NCBI GenBank assembly: GCA_963402885.1 | Contig: OY727095.1 | Location: 35,377,847-35,441,846, forward strand | Direction: 5' to 3' | Length of the DNA stretch: 64,000 nt | Source of the DNA: Antedon bifida | Lineage: Eukaryota; Echinodermata; Crinoidea; Comatulida; Antedonidae | Shown: positions 11,666-22,501 of the stretch, piece by piece | Position numbering within the stretch: position 1 is the stretch's first letter | Layout of the letters: every line of letters starts with the position of its first letter | Notes under the pieces: model-generated | The model's input: only the letters and a program-made list of their open reading frames with translations | Told to the model about the DNA's origin: nothing | Database searches by the model: none | Translations under genes and position numbers: made by a program

Positions 11666-14600
11666 TTAATGTGCATTAGGTGAGAAATTAGCGTCAAATG
11701 AATCGTTACAATCCAAAATACACCCATCTTCCATCAGTATGACAGCAATCCGAGCAATATTTCTTGCATCCGATATTCCTCTATGAGGGCGTCCTTCAAA
11801 AGTAAGTTCATGTGCAGTCAGCATATTTTTTAGACTCATTCGAGGTAAATGATAAAAATTGCTCATAGCTTTACAAATGTTCACCCATTTTCTGCAAAAT
11901 TTAGGAAATGGAACTTGACTGAGATGGCATTGCACGTTCAGAAACAGATTCATATCCCATGGCCTGAAAAAATAAAAGGTTATATATATTCAGGAATTTG
12001 TTACAGTATAGATGCATTAAAACGGTAAATTATTTTTGTGCTTTTTACATTTTCTGTTCAGTGCTTAGATGTGCCCTGCATTTTTATGCTTTAGAAATTG
12101 ACCATTATTATTATTTCCATTTTAATGTAGCATTACATACCCATCACATGCTACTGCAAATGTATAGTAGGTTCCTAGTCCCTTAGAGTCCATCCATTTA
12201 CAAACTTTTTTCCATACATCTGGAAACAACTCTGCACTATCAACCATACTCTAAAATTCATACAAATTAATTGATGATTGTTAGATGATGACAATTAGAT
12301 GTTTTTGCCCTACTCTGACGTAATTTGTACTTTATACTAAGTACATTTGAGAATACTTGCGAAAAAATTCGCAAGTAGTTCTCGGGTGGGACTCGAACCC
12401 ACGACCTCCAGATCACTAGCCTGGCGTTCATACCTTCAGACCACCGAGAAAATTTACTTAATATAAAGTACAAATTACGTCAGAGTAGGGCAAAAACATC
12501 TAATTACTCAACTCCCTGACGCAAAAACTACAATTACAATCCTAGATGATGATAAATACAATAATGTGAATGATAGGTGGTTAGTGTGGAGAGCTGAGGC
12601 CACCACATACCTACCTGTGTAATACTTGTGAGATCTGTACAAAATTGATAGGTGGTTGTGGAGAGCTGAGGCCACCACATACCTACCTGTGTAATACTTG
12701 TGAGATCTGTACAAAACTGATAGGTGGTTGTGCAGAGCTGAGGCCACCACATACCTACCTGTGTAATACTTGTGAGATCTGTACAAAATTGATAGGTGGT
12801 TGTGGAGAGCTGAGGCCACCACATACCTACCTGTGTAATACTTGTGAGATCTGTACAAAACTGATAGGTGGTTGTGCAGAGCTGAGGCCACCACATACCT
12901 ACCTGTGTAATACTTGTGAGATCTGTACAAAATTGATAGGTGGTTCTGGAGAGCTGAGGCCACCACATACCTACCTGTGTAATACTTGTGAGATCTGTAC
13001 AAAATTGATAGGTGGTTCTGGAGAGCTGAGGCCACCACATACCTACCTGTGTAATACTTGTGAGATCTGTACAAAATTGATAGGTGGTTGTGCAGAGCTG
13101 AGGCCACCACATACCTACCTGTGTAATACTTGTGAGATCTGTACAAAATTGATAGGTGGTTGTGGAGAGCTGAGGCCACCACATACCTACCTGTGTAATA
13201 CTTGTGAGATCTGTACAAAATTGATAGGTGGTTCTGAAGAGCTGAGGCCACCACATACCTACCTGTGTAATACTTGTGAGATCTGTACAAAATTTGGTTA
13301 ATTTTGGATTAAATGTAGGACGGCAAAATGCTTGGAATTCATCTTCCTGAAAAATCAAATATCATTGAAAAATAATTATGAGTGTACATACCAAAAATGA
13401 AATTGTTTTTGTCTATCGTATATAGTTATTTAGAAATAAAAATTATTAGACTTTTTTTTATGTTGATAGTAGTAATAGTATTCGCTTACGAGCGACACCA
13501 GCTAACGTTTTTTTTTTTGTTCAGCTTAATGTAAGATACAGTATAATAATAATAATACTGTATGTTTGAAATGTTTTTATCTCTTTACCAATATTAAGTG
13601 GTATTGCTGTTTAGCACCTAGACTATTGAGAGACCTGAACTACATCAAGCAATTACATACAAATGGATAGTGTTTACAATGAGTTAATGCAACATTGTTC
13701 AATAGTTTTGTTTTTGCAAGACCCTTTTACACAAAACATAAACATTATATATACACAATTTAGTGTTGCTCATTGAGTGATAAATAGTATTTTTAATTCG
13801 TTTTTACTTTTTAATTTTGAGAATTGGTTCAAATCTACTAGATTGGACTTAGTTCCAATGTACATCATTCACTACTAATTTACACATGAACTTACAACTT
13901 CAAGAGTGCTTGTGTTAATCAACACAATGGGAAACTCAATTATTTCAGGAACAAAATCTGGTGGTTCTGGTTCTTCGCATGTTGCTTCATAATCTATCAC
14001 TAGTAAATAGTCAAATTGTTGATGCATCGATTGGAAGCCTGTCTCTGCTGCAAGCAGTCGTTGTTTATAGTAAGATTTCAGTCTAGACTTTAATATATCA
14101 ATTCTCCCTCTAAAGAAAGATAAAAATACCATTTGTTTGCAAAAAATCTTGCTGAAAAAAATCTAGAATGATATATGACAATGCACACAAATATTAAAGG
14201 GGAGTTTAAGGGAAAAGGTTAAGGTTAATTTGAAGGGGGACAAATTGAAGGTTACAGTAGAAAGGGGTAAAAATTTATTTTGGGGTGGAAAAGTTTGTCG
14301 GAGTACCCACTGACCTACACAACTTACCGAGTGTTCAGCTTTAAAGTACCAAGCTTTGCTTTAACTTCACTAGAATTCAGTTTGTTTATTTCACCATTTT
14401 TACGAGAAATTTGTTTGAATACCGGATGACTTTTATCTATCTATAAATAAAACAGACAATTGTATACTACTAGGTGTAGGTAGGAAGCAGGTGAAATATG
14501 AATATTAGTATTACAGTACAGTACTATTATTATTAATAAATGAGATATTAAATATGTCACATGTGCATGATTTTTTGTTGACTTGAATGTTTTTGTCTCT

Positions 14601-14902
14601 TCTTCTCGTTATGATACTGTATATACTGTCATCATCAGTACCTTATTAATATTATTAAATCTACTGGTCACGCCGCTGGATTGATCTTTGGAAGTAAACT
14701 TAGGTCTAGACTGTTTTCTATCTCCATGAACCCCACAACAATCATCCAAGCAGAGGTGTTTTAGTTCTTTATCAAGTGTGGCTAGGGCTAGACCTTGGCT
14801 GGAGGAGTCCCTCACAGTTGGACATTTTTGCGGACAAGCTGTAGGCCTAGGCCTAGTAGACGTATGCCTAGTACCGGCATCCACCACTGACGACGACGTC
14901 AT
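11666..14902 (-). CDS. ERI1: ERI1, 3'-5' exoribonuclease (SAP + DEDDh)
   Basis: Six exons join in phase: 14902-14642, 14440-14328, 14109-13896, 13346-13263, 12250-12141 and 11963-11666, giving 359 residues (human ERI1 is 349). Exons 2-3 encode a SAP-type segment (NGEINKLNSSEVKAKL, then LKSYYKQRL). Exon 3 holds the exonuclease motif IDYEATCEE (D164, E166). Exon 5 ends in ACD (D260) and exon 6 has GRPHRGISDARNIARI with the later His and Asp. ERI1 trims histone mRNA 3' stem-loops, matures 5.8S rRNA and degrades siRNAs. I start at MTSSSVV, because a TTGTTTCAAG acceptor-like site precedes it; an upstream in-frame ATG would add a hydrophobic N-terminus. A 72-bp array multiplies the exon 4 donor. 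Reading is highly confident; only the start is doubtful. Confidence 0.93.
12293..12505. mobile_element. 213-bp inverted-repeat element enclosing a tRNA-like sequence
   Basis: Arms of about 43 bp at 12293-12335 and 12462-12505 are inverted copies of each other (AATTAGATGTTTTTGCCC... against ...GGGCAAAAACATCTAATT). Between them lies a 72-nt tRNA-like cloverleaf on the minus strand. The element sits in ERI1 intron 4. No clear target duplication beyond the arms is visible. Confidence 0.75.
12379..12450 (-). tRNA. tRNA-Thr(AGT)-like cloverleaf, probably element-borne
   Basis: The 72 nt fold fully: a 7-bp acceptor (TTCTCGG/CCGAGAA), D stem GTCT/GAAC with one mismatch, a 5-bp anticodon stem CCAGG/TCTGG with loop CTAGTGA (anticodon AGT, T33 present), and T arm GTGGG/CCCAC around TTCGAGT. 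A T6 run about 14 nt downstream could end Pol III transcription. The D-loop/A-box is degenerate and the acceptor starts with T, unusual for a real tRNA-Thr. Because it sits inside an inverted-repeat element I treat it as a mobile tRNA-like sequence, not a housekeeping gene. Confidence 0.5.
12569..13290. repeat. 72-bp x 10 array spanning the ERI1 exon 4 / intron 4 border
   Basis: Ten units of 72 bp. On the minus strand each unit has about 30 nt of the exon 4 end, the junction ACACAG|GTAGGTATG and about 42 nt of the intron start. The authentic border is the rightmost (exon end 13263). Nine further copies place an identical donor at 13191, 13119, 13047, 12975, 12903, 12831, 12759, 12687 and 12615. 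Because 72 is divisible by three and the unit lacks stops in the ERI1 frame, that frame stays open to 12534. Confidence 0.97.
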
Positions 14903-15031
14903 TCTTGAAACAATAAACAACCCAAACAGAAACACAACTGTTAATACAACATAAAGCAGAATGATTTGCATAGTATAAATGAACACGTCATTATTGTAAA
15001 TATAGGCAATGAATCGCTGCTCTCTGCCTTG

Positions 15032-17314
15032 GCACTTGCTGCTGCTGCTGCTTCTCTCTCCTCCTCCTTTTGTGTTAATCTCTCCTGGCTCTCTTCCGCC
15101 CTCTAGAAAACAAAGAATCGATCGAATATCTAGAATGAGCAAACCTGCTTTATACCGTACCTCCATGGTAAATCACGTTAAATTCTATTTTGATGTTAGT
15201 TTACTGCCGAATAGACAGTCAACTACCGGGAGTCTACGGGTTGTGTTTTTACGAATAATGATAGTGTATACTAATTAACATTTCAATGTTCTAAGTAGAA
15301 AAGATAAATATTAATTAAATTTGACATTGTAGTCTTTCAAGTTATATCATAAATCATTACTTGAATTACTGGGCGTTGATTAGTACACGACAAAATGGAA
15401 AAGAATATTCCTGCTGGGTAACGCATGGTTGATTTTGTTAAACAAATTTAGCATGTTTGTAAAATATTTTATTAAATATTTTCTATGAAATGTTAGTTGC
15501 CTTATATTATTTCGATGGGATACTCTCTCCACCCCCACTCCCCGGCCGTGAATTTTGCCACATTTTGTGGATGCGCTCCCATGGAGGTATAATACCTCAA
15601 TGCGCTACCGATTTAATTATTTATTTCTCACAATACAATACACATAACATTTTTATACCTCCATGCAATACAAAACTAGTTTTTTATTTAATGGAAAAAG
15701 CAAAGTTATTTTTGTTATTTATATTTTAATTTAAAAAAAAGAACAACAAATTGAGATCAGATGGCTAGCTACTAAAGGCATAAATGGTGCTCCATAGAAG
15801 TAGAGAATGCTCGATCGTCGAAATGACGCTCTGAATATACCTCAAGTTTCGGGGTAGGTGGTGTTTTTTTATCAACAGTCCCCTCTATCTATTATCGAGA
15901 GTTTAGGAGTGCAGTGTGTGAGTCACAAGAGTGGTGGCTATGTAAGGGGAATCCCCTTTCCCTTGAGAAAAAAAATAAGAAAATTATGACCGCAGCCCAG
16001 ATGGTCATACAATGGCATACATACAATATACAATGTATAAGCCTTTTTGTTTATTTTAATGCAGATGACCACACATATACAGTACATAAAAATTCAGTTA
16101 TCTTTGTATTCTGGGAGAAAATGTAGAAACCGGGAGACCAGTCGAATAGAATTACTGGAGTGTTTGTATGTTTTGGCACTTGCTGCTGCTGCTGCTTCTC
16201 TCCTCCTCCTTTTGTGTTAATCTCTCCTGGCTCTCTTCCGCCCTCTAGAAAACAAAGAATCGATCGAATATCTAGAATGAGCAAACCTGCTTTATACCGT
16301 ACCTCCATGGTAAATCACGTTAAATTCTATTTTGATGTTAGTTTACTGCCGAATAGACAGTCAACTACCGGGAGTCTACGGGTTGTGTTTTTACGAATAA
16401 TGATAGTGTATACTAATTAACATTTCAATGTTCTAAGTAGAAAAGATAAATATTAATTAAATTTGACATTGTAGTCTTTCAAGTTATATCATAAATCATT
16501 ACTTGAATTACTGGGCGTTGATTAGTACACGACAAAATGGAAAAGAATATTCCTGCTGGGTAACGCATGGTTGATTTTGTTAAACAAATTTAGCATGTTT
16601 GTAAAATATTTTATTAAATATTTTCTATGAAATGTTAGTTGCCTTATATTATTTCGATGGGATACTCTCTCCACCCCCACTCCCCGGCCGTGAATTTTGC
16701 CACATTTTGTGGATGCGCTCCCATGGAGGTATAATACCTCAATGCGCTACCGATTTAATTATTTATTTCTCACAATACAATACACATAACATTTTTATAC
16801 CTCCATGCAATACAAAACTACTTTTTTATTTAATGGAAAAAGCAAAGTTATTTTTGTTATTTATATTTTAATTTAAAAAAAAGAACAACAAATTGAGATC
16901 AGATGGCTAGCTACTAAAGGCATAAATGGTGCTCCATAGAAGTAGAGAATGCTCGATCGTCAAAATGACGCTCTGAATATACCTCAAGTTTCGGGGTAGG
17001 TGGTGTTTTTTTATCAACAGTCCCCTCTATCTATTATCGAGAGTTTAGGAGTGCAGTGTGTGAGTCACAAGAGTGGTGGCTATGTAAGGGGAATCCCCTT
17101 TCCCTTGAGAAAAAAAATAAGAAAATTATGACCGCAGCCCAGATGGTCATACAATGGCATACATACAATATATAATGTATAAGCCTTTTTGTTTATTTTA
17201 ATGCAGATGACCACACATATACAGTACATAAAAATTCAGTTATCTTTGTATTCTGGGAGAAAATGTAGAAACCGGGAGACCAGTCGAATAGAATTACTGG
17301 AGTGTTTGTATGTT
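15032..17314. repeat. 1142-bp direct tandem duplication, two copies
   Basis: Copy 1 is about 15032-16173 and copy 2 about 16174-17314. Both start GGCACTTGCTGCTGCTGCTG and end GAGTGTTTGTATGTTT, and they are nearly identical, so the event is recent. The block lies directly upstream of ERI1 exon 1. Each copy holds a terminus of the foldback transposon family (15775-15842 and 16918-16984: GGCATAAATGGTGCTCC...GAATATACCTC). Within it the minus-strand peptide MEVRYKAGLLILD and the plus-strand MLVALYYFDGIL appear twice, but neither has family features, so I do not call genes. Confidence 0.95.
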
Positions 17315-18320
17315 TTTATAAACTGTATAATGTTAACACACATTCAGCAAAGTTATTTTATTGACTGACCTTCCCACTATCACCTAAAGCATTTTATAAC
17401 ACCACTAGTCTAAAAACTACTACACATTTGTTTAATAAATCATTTTTTTACATCCAACTTGACATAGAATGGATCAAACTACAAATATACATATAAAAAT
17501 AAATATTTCTTTTGGATAAACAAATCTGCATACAAATTTAGGTTTAGTTTTGCTTTTGTATTTTACTTACTGTGGATGCACCTTCATTCAAGAAGTGTGC
17601 CACTGTGTAGCTTTCAAATAAATGATTATTATATCTTTCCTGGTTGTTTTCTTCCACTCATATCAAATTTTGTTTGGGCCAACCTAGTAATATTTGACTT
17701 TGACAAAGAAACGATTGAACAATAAACGACTACATGAGTGGGAGAAACACAAGAAAGCAAAACCAAACTTAAAATTTCTATAAATAATGAAAATGGAATG
17801 TATTATACAGAATAACATTTATAGTTTAACTATGTACCTCTACCAACTTCAGCTGATAATGCAGCAAATATATATCCCTCTCACTAATCTGGACCACAGG
17901 GATGGGGTGTCCCAATGGTTTAAATTAAATTAGGCCTGGTAATCAGTCAATAAATATGTACTAAATATGTATTTTTCGAACAATGTGATTAAACAAACCT
18001 ACTGTAACCCTAAACCAATTCTCTGGACCTCAAAGTGCATATGAAAGTTAATCTAGCTACTACAGTAAAGTATTATTATCATTGATTAAGAAACCTATAT
18101 TTGATGCGTGACCCCACTCTATTAATTATGAATTATAATTAATATTCAACCCTGTTTTAACAGTGACACAAAATAGAAAAAAATCTTCTACCAGCATTTT
18201 AGTATACTGTTTGCTTATAGCAGTTTCTTTCTGGGTAAATAAAAACATAGACCTGAATAAGTCAACTTAAAACCTTTCAAAACATAGACCTGAATAAGTC
18301 AACTTAAAACCCAATAGGTT
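17315..18320. other. Intergenic and 3' UTR, nothing recognised
   Basis: No exon seen. A 40-bp direct repeat (AAACATAGACCTGAATAAGTC, two copies at about 18244 and 18283) lies just beyond the stop codon of the neighbouring membrane protein, likely in its 3' UTR. Confidence 0.4.
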
Positions 18321-18323
18321 CAG

Positions 18324-21300
18324 TTAAAATTGTTCATCATCTGCCACATAATCTGCACTCAGACGGCTGTACTTGTAGTTGGGAATTACTAATCCGCTAT
18401 TTTTCTTTTTTCCATAAATGAACCTTACAAGGATGGTTAAGAATACTCCACAGGCAATACCAGTTGCGATGTAGCCAATAATTTTCCAATTAAATGACTT
18501 GCTCTAAGGAAAATGGCATTACAATATTTACTTATTACAAACAAAAATGTTTATATAGTTAGTTAGATACCTACATACAAGAATGTGAGTATATGTTAAT
18601 TATAATGTATTATTTAAATCTTTTATTAGTTAGATCAATTTTAATAATAAAAAAACAAATCATTAGATTTACTAACCTTTGATTTGTTTGATGATTTTGG
18701 TTTTCTTGGATGTTGAGATGCTGCAGGTGGGTTCACAGTAGTAGTAACCATTGAAGTACATATTGCAAGAGGGCAGCAACAGCCATCCTTAAAACAAACA
18801 TCAGAGAATTAACATTAGAATTACAATACAAATTATTACTAATACTTTTTCTAATAAGTAATATATTTTTTTCTTTTATATACAATATTTGCAAACCTGA
18901 GAGCAATGGTTTTCGGCCAGATTTAATCTTGAACATTTATCTTCACTGAAGTTGTTGCATGCTGCTATGACTTTGTCTGTTCCAATGCTTTCAAACATGA
19001 AACCATCAGCTTTTCTGGAGGTGTCAACTGTAAAATGTTACAACAAATTTAGGATAGGAGTACAATACATTTGGAAATCATTGGTTACGTATGCCAGAAA
19101 CTAAAAGCTGGTTTTAGTTGAAGGGAAAACTAAAATTAACAACATATTGACTTTGTCAAAATTACACTGGGTAATTTGTAGTATTATTGCTGTACACTTG
19201 TTCTACCACCAGAAACATGGACAAGGAGAGTTTTGAACTTGTGCAGAATTCATGGCTATAGGTTGCAGTGCACTTAGATAGGTGACTCAATGAATACAAT
19301 ATAATAACATTGAAAGTTGTCAAAAGTAAATGTGCAGTATATATTAGGGCAATTCACATTTAAAAAACTTACTGTGATATTGCTTCGTACAATTATTGGG
19401 TAAAGCAACAGTCTTGATATATGTCTGTAAAAACTTGAGGTCATTACAGCCGTTTTGATTGCAGACCTGGAATATAAGTTTGTAGGGTTATTAGGATAAT
19501 AATAATTTTGATTAGTGTATGTGAATTCTGTAATCTGATTACTCATATGTACGAGAGATAATTCCAAATTAATTGGTAAAACAGATTCAATTTCAATAGA
19601 TCGATTATTGTTGTCCTCCACTACTACCCTAAACTCACTTGAAGTGAATAAAATAGCAATTATTGGCTAGGAGAGGGAAATATACATTTGTACCTTATCA
19701 GAAGAACCATCATCAGAAGAACCATTATAGCAGGAAAAACTGGCATTCCACCCAGAGTTATTGAAATGTAATTTGTCTTCTGTTTGTGCTATTGAAATCT
19801 GACAACATGCTGGTGGTGGAGGATTATCGTCTCGTTTCTTCCGGCTTTTCTTTCCAGAATCTGATGCAGCAGAGGTTGATTGTGTTTTGGTAGTACTAAG
19901 TTCTTGTTTAGATGTCTGGACAGGTTGGTATTCATTAGTAGTTGCATCTGGTGTTAGGGTAGCAGCAGGTTCATCTTGTTCCTCAGTAGTATGATGTGTA
20001 GAAAGTTTAACAGTTGTAGTTGGAGGCAAAACTGTTGAAGCTGTTTTCTGTGTATAAGCAGCAGAAGGTGTCACGTTTTCTGCAGAGCATGAACTCAGTT
20101 TGATTCTCACATTTCCGGCAGATGTAGCCCAGCCAACATAACAGAAACAGTTTTTAGATGCCAGAGCACTAGAAGTTATTGATAATTTAATTATTAATAA
20201 CAAGTATTGATGATGAAGACTTGAGGGTACACTTGTACTTGGCTTATATTGATGCATTACAATTGACCTTTTTTTTGCTTTGAAATTGAAAACAACATCT
20301 TTATTATATAAGAGAACTAGGCAGTGGCATTTTTAACATTGGTTGCATGTTCAGTTTTTTTTGTAAATTTACATATTGAGAATATGCAACATAGCGGTGG
20401 TGACTGAAGTGAATACTGTAAAGCCGGCTATGAAAATTAAAATGATTACAAGACAATATAGTAAATAAGAACGATACATTTTTTGGCGACCAATTTTTAA
20501 GTGTCACCATTTGTTGCATTTGTTTGCAAGTCATATTTATAATCAATGAATCACCATCTGTGGAAAAATTAGAGGTATACTGTAGGTAGCCAGGCAGTAT
20601 AGGCCAAATTATAATGAACAAACTGGCTGCATCTAAGCTTGGTTGTAGGTACAATCTCCAAACTATATCTACGCCTATATAGCGCCACTATAGATTTGCA
20701 TGTACCTTGTTGCGCCAATTTTGTGCAAAATAGTGAAAATCGATGTTGCGTACCGAGCATTGGTAAATACAAAATATTTCATGATAATGTTTAATAATAC
20801 TAATTAAATTAACAAAATTGTTTTTTGTTTTGTTCAAGAGCTCATTGTGCTAAAAAAACAATACACCGATTCCTAAAAGACGATCCGTTTCGGTGTTGGC
20901 AAGCCTTTTCAAAGTAACAATGCAGCTCATGTTAATAAAAAAAATGTGCCATGCACTTGCCGTTGCATGTACATTTTAACCGCCATGACAACTAAATATT
21001 ATAAGATACAATATAATTAACAATAAAAAGAAAAATGAAATTTTAATATCTTTTATCTAAATAAATGTATGTATATAAATTTGTAATAAATGTATTTTAA
21101 TAAAATAGCACGTGTGACGGATCCGCACATGACATTTAAATTGTTTTATGAATAAAAACTGTCTCTTACTCCTATCTCTTAATTACCCTTTTGCCTGCGA
21201 TAACTATACTCTACAGAACCAAACAATGGCTACATTGGCGCGCCATAGAAATCGGTTGTGCTGGGCCGAAACGGTAATATGCCGGCCTAGGCTAGGCTAT

Positions 21301-21459
21301 CTAGGCTTGGCTGTACTCTGTACTACTGTAGTGTAGGGCCTATATTATAATATTAATAAATATAGTCTAGGCCCTAGCTAGGTAGTTGTAGATTAAATAC
21401 TTAAGCAGGTCTTACCTTACTTGAAAGAGAGAAATTACGACAAAAATCTTCATATCCAT
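18324..21459 (-). CDS. Novel cysteine-rich type I membrane protein with furin-like site
   Basis: Six exons join in phase: 21459-21416, 20168-19694, 19466-19373, 19027-18897, 18787-18677 and 18503-18324, for 344 residues. Exon 1 joined to exon 2 makes a textbook signal peptide, MDMKIFVVISLFQVSALA, with cleavage after SALA. A Thr/Ser/Pro-rich mucin-like stretch follows, then the basic site KKSRKKR, then Cys-rich segments (CCQIS, SCYNG, VCNQNGCND, NNCTK, DGCCC). A transmembrane helix (IIGYIATGIACGVFLTILV) and a tail of about 30 residues with YKYSRL and NYKY motifs complete it. I recognise no family. Cleavage at RKKR would give two linked or shed parts (inference). Exon 2 is alternating Ser/Thr, fitting O-glycosylation. 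Confidence 0.75.
21285..21400. repeat. GGCCTAGG-rich patch in intron 1
   Basis: GGCCTAGGCTAGGCTATCTAGG and related words occur immediately after the exon 1 donor of the membrane-protein gene. Confidence 0.6.
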
Positions 21460-21469
21460 TATAGGCATA

Positions 21470-22495
21470 GGCCTACATACAAGCAAGCAAGGCTAATATA
21501 ATATTAATTAATATTGAAACAAAACAAAACACATCTCTCGATGATTTTCGTAAGTGAGTCTTCCTCTTCCGCCCTCTATATACTGTATTCACGTTGTTTT
21601 CATCTTCTTTTCACACGCCGTCGTCACACATGTCGTACCCACGCGCAACACACAGTTTAATAAATTATTGAAATTATTTAATTGAAAGTTTAATAAACAT
21701 TCATTTTATTTAATAAACATATTATATTTTAATAAATTTTACAATGTTGAAATACAAAACAGTATATATATACAGTACTAAAATTATTTTAATTGTATCG
21801 AACTTGCATTTATGATTGTTATGCTGTGACAAAACAAATAAATACACATTTTAAAACAAGGTCTATATACTCTTATTAGTATTGTTTACACCAACATACT
21901 ACGGGAAAAAGCAACAACAAACCCAACACAAGATCCTCAAAAACTCTGCGACAGAGGGCTATAAATTGCTCCTTTTCCGCTGATTGTTCATATTAATTAA
22001 GGAAATGGTGGCAATCCATATTATTGTTTGTTTAATGTGTGTACGTGGTGACTCAACCTAATCCAGACCCCCAACAGAAATATAATTTATATAAGGGGTC
22101 TCTGTTTTTGAGAAACCTCTGAAACACAGACCCGAACATAAACTTCTCAATATTGTATACGTTTGGGTCTCTGTTTCTATAGTAGAATAGAATAAATAAT
22201 AACACAAAGCAACCAAGTTTGATTTTCATATTTTGATTATATTAGTTTATTTGACAGATTCATTCCTACTTGAAAACTACATAGTTATTCCATTGTGTAA
22301 AACATTATTTATATATGTTTAAAGTCAATCAAAAGCTCATTGGAGAGCCTAACCATCTACATTAATTGAATTACAGTATAATCAGTTATTTCATACATAA
22401 TATTGTAAAAACAATACAAATAGATGGATCATTCAGAGGAAAAAACTCTTAAACTATTTTAAAGTACTATGAATATGTAATGTCCAACAACTACA
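21470..22495. other. Intergenic, nothing recognised
   Basis: Holds the presumed promoter of the membrane-protein gene (right of 21459) and the 3' UTR of the macro-domain gene. AT-rich; no exon, RNA or element seen. Confidence 0.4.
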
Positions 22496-22501
22496 TAGCT
22501 G

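Noticed and set aside
12379..12450. Functional tRNA-Thr gene
   Set aside because: It folds well, but its A-box is poor, its 5' base is atypical and it sits inside inverted repeats in an intron; kept as tRNA-like only.
12569..13290. CRISPR-like array
   Set aside because: Units are contiguous with no unique spacers, and the sequence is eukaryotic with introns and telomere; it is an exon-border minisatellite.
12508..13301. Three long open frames of 24-residue repeats
   Set aside because: Two of them are other-frame shadows of the 72-bp array. Only the frame in line with ERI1 exon 4 has possible meaning, and that is treated as a finding.
14603..15166. N-terminal membrane helix for ERI1 (MQIILLYVVLTVVFLFGLF)
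   Set aside because: In-frame upstream sequence, but an acceptor-like TTGTTTCAAG precedes MTSSS and ERI1 is normally soluble; I prefer the shorter start while noting the alternative.
15009..16420. Paired open frames in the 1142-bp duplication (MEVRYKAGLL on minus, MLVALYYFDG on plus)
   Set aside because: They have no domain, signal or splice support and are repeated only because the DNA is duplicated.
20304..20654. Extra coding exon (MYLQPSLDAASL...) for the type I membrane protein
   Set aside because: Neither available phase joins it to exon 1 or exon 2, whereas exon 1 joins directly to the exon at 20168 and completes a signal peptide.
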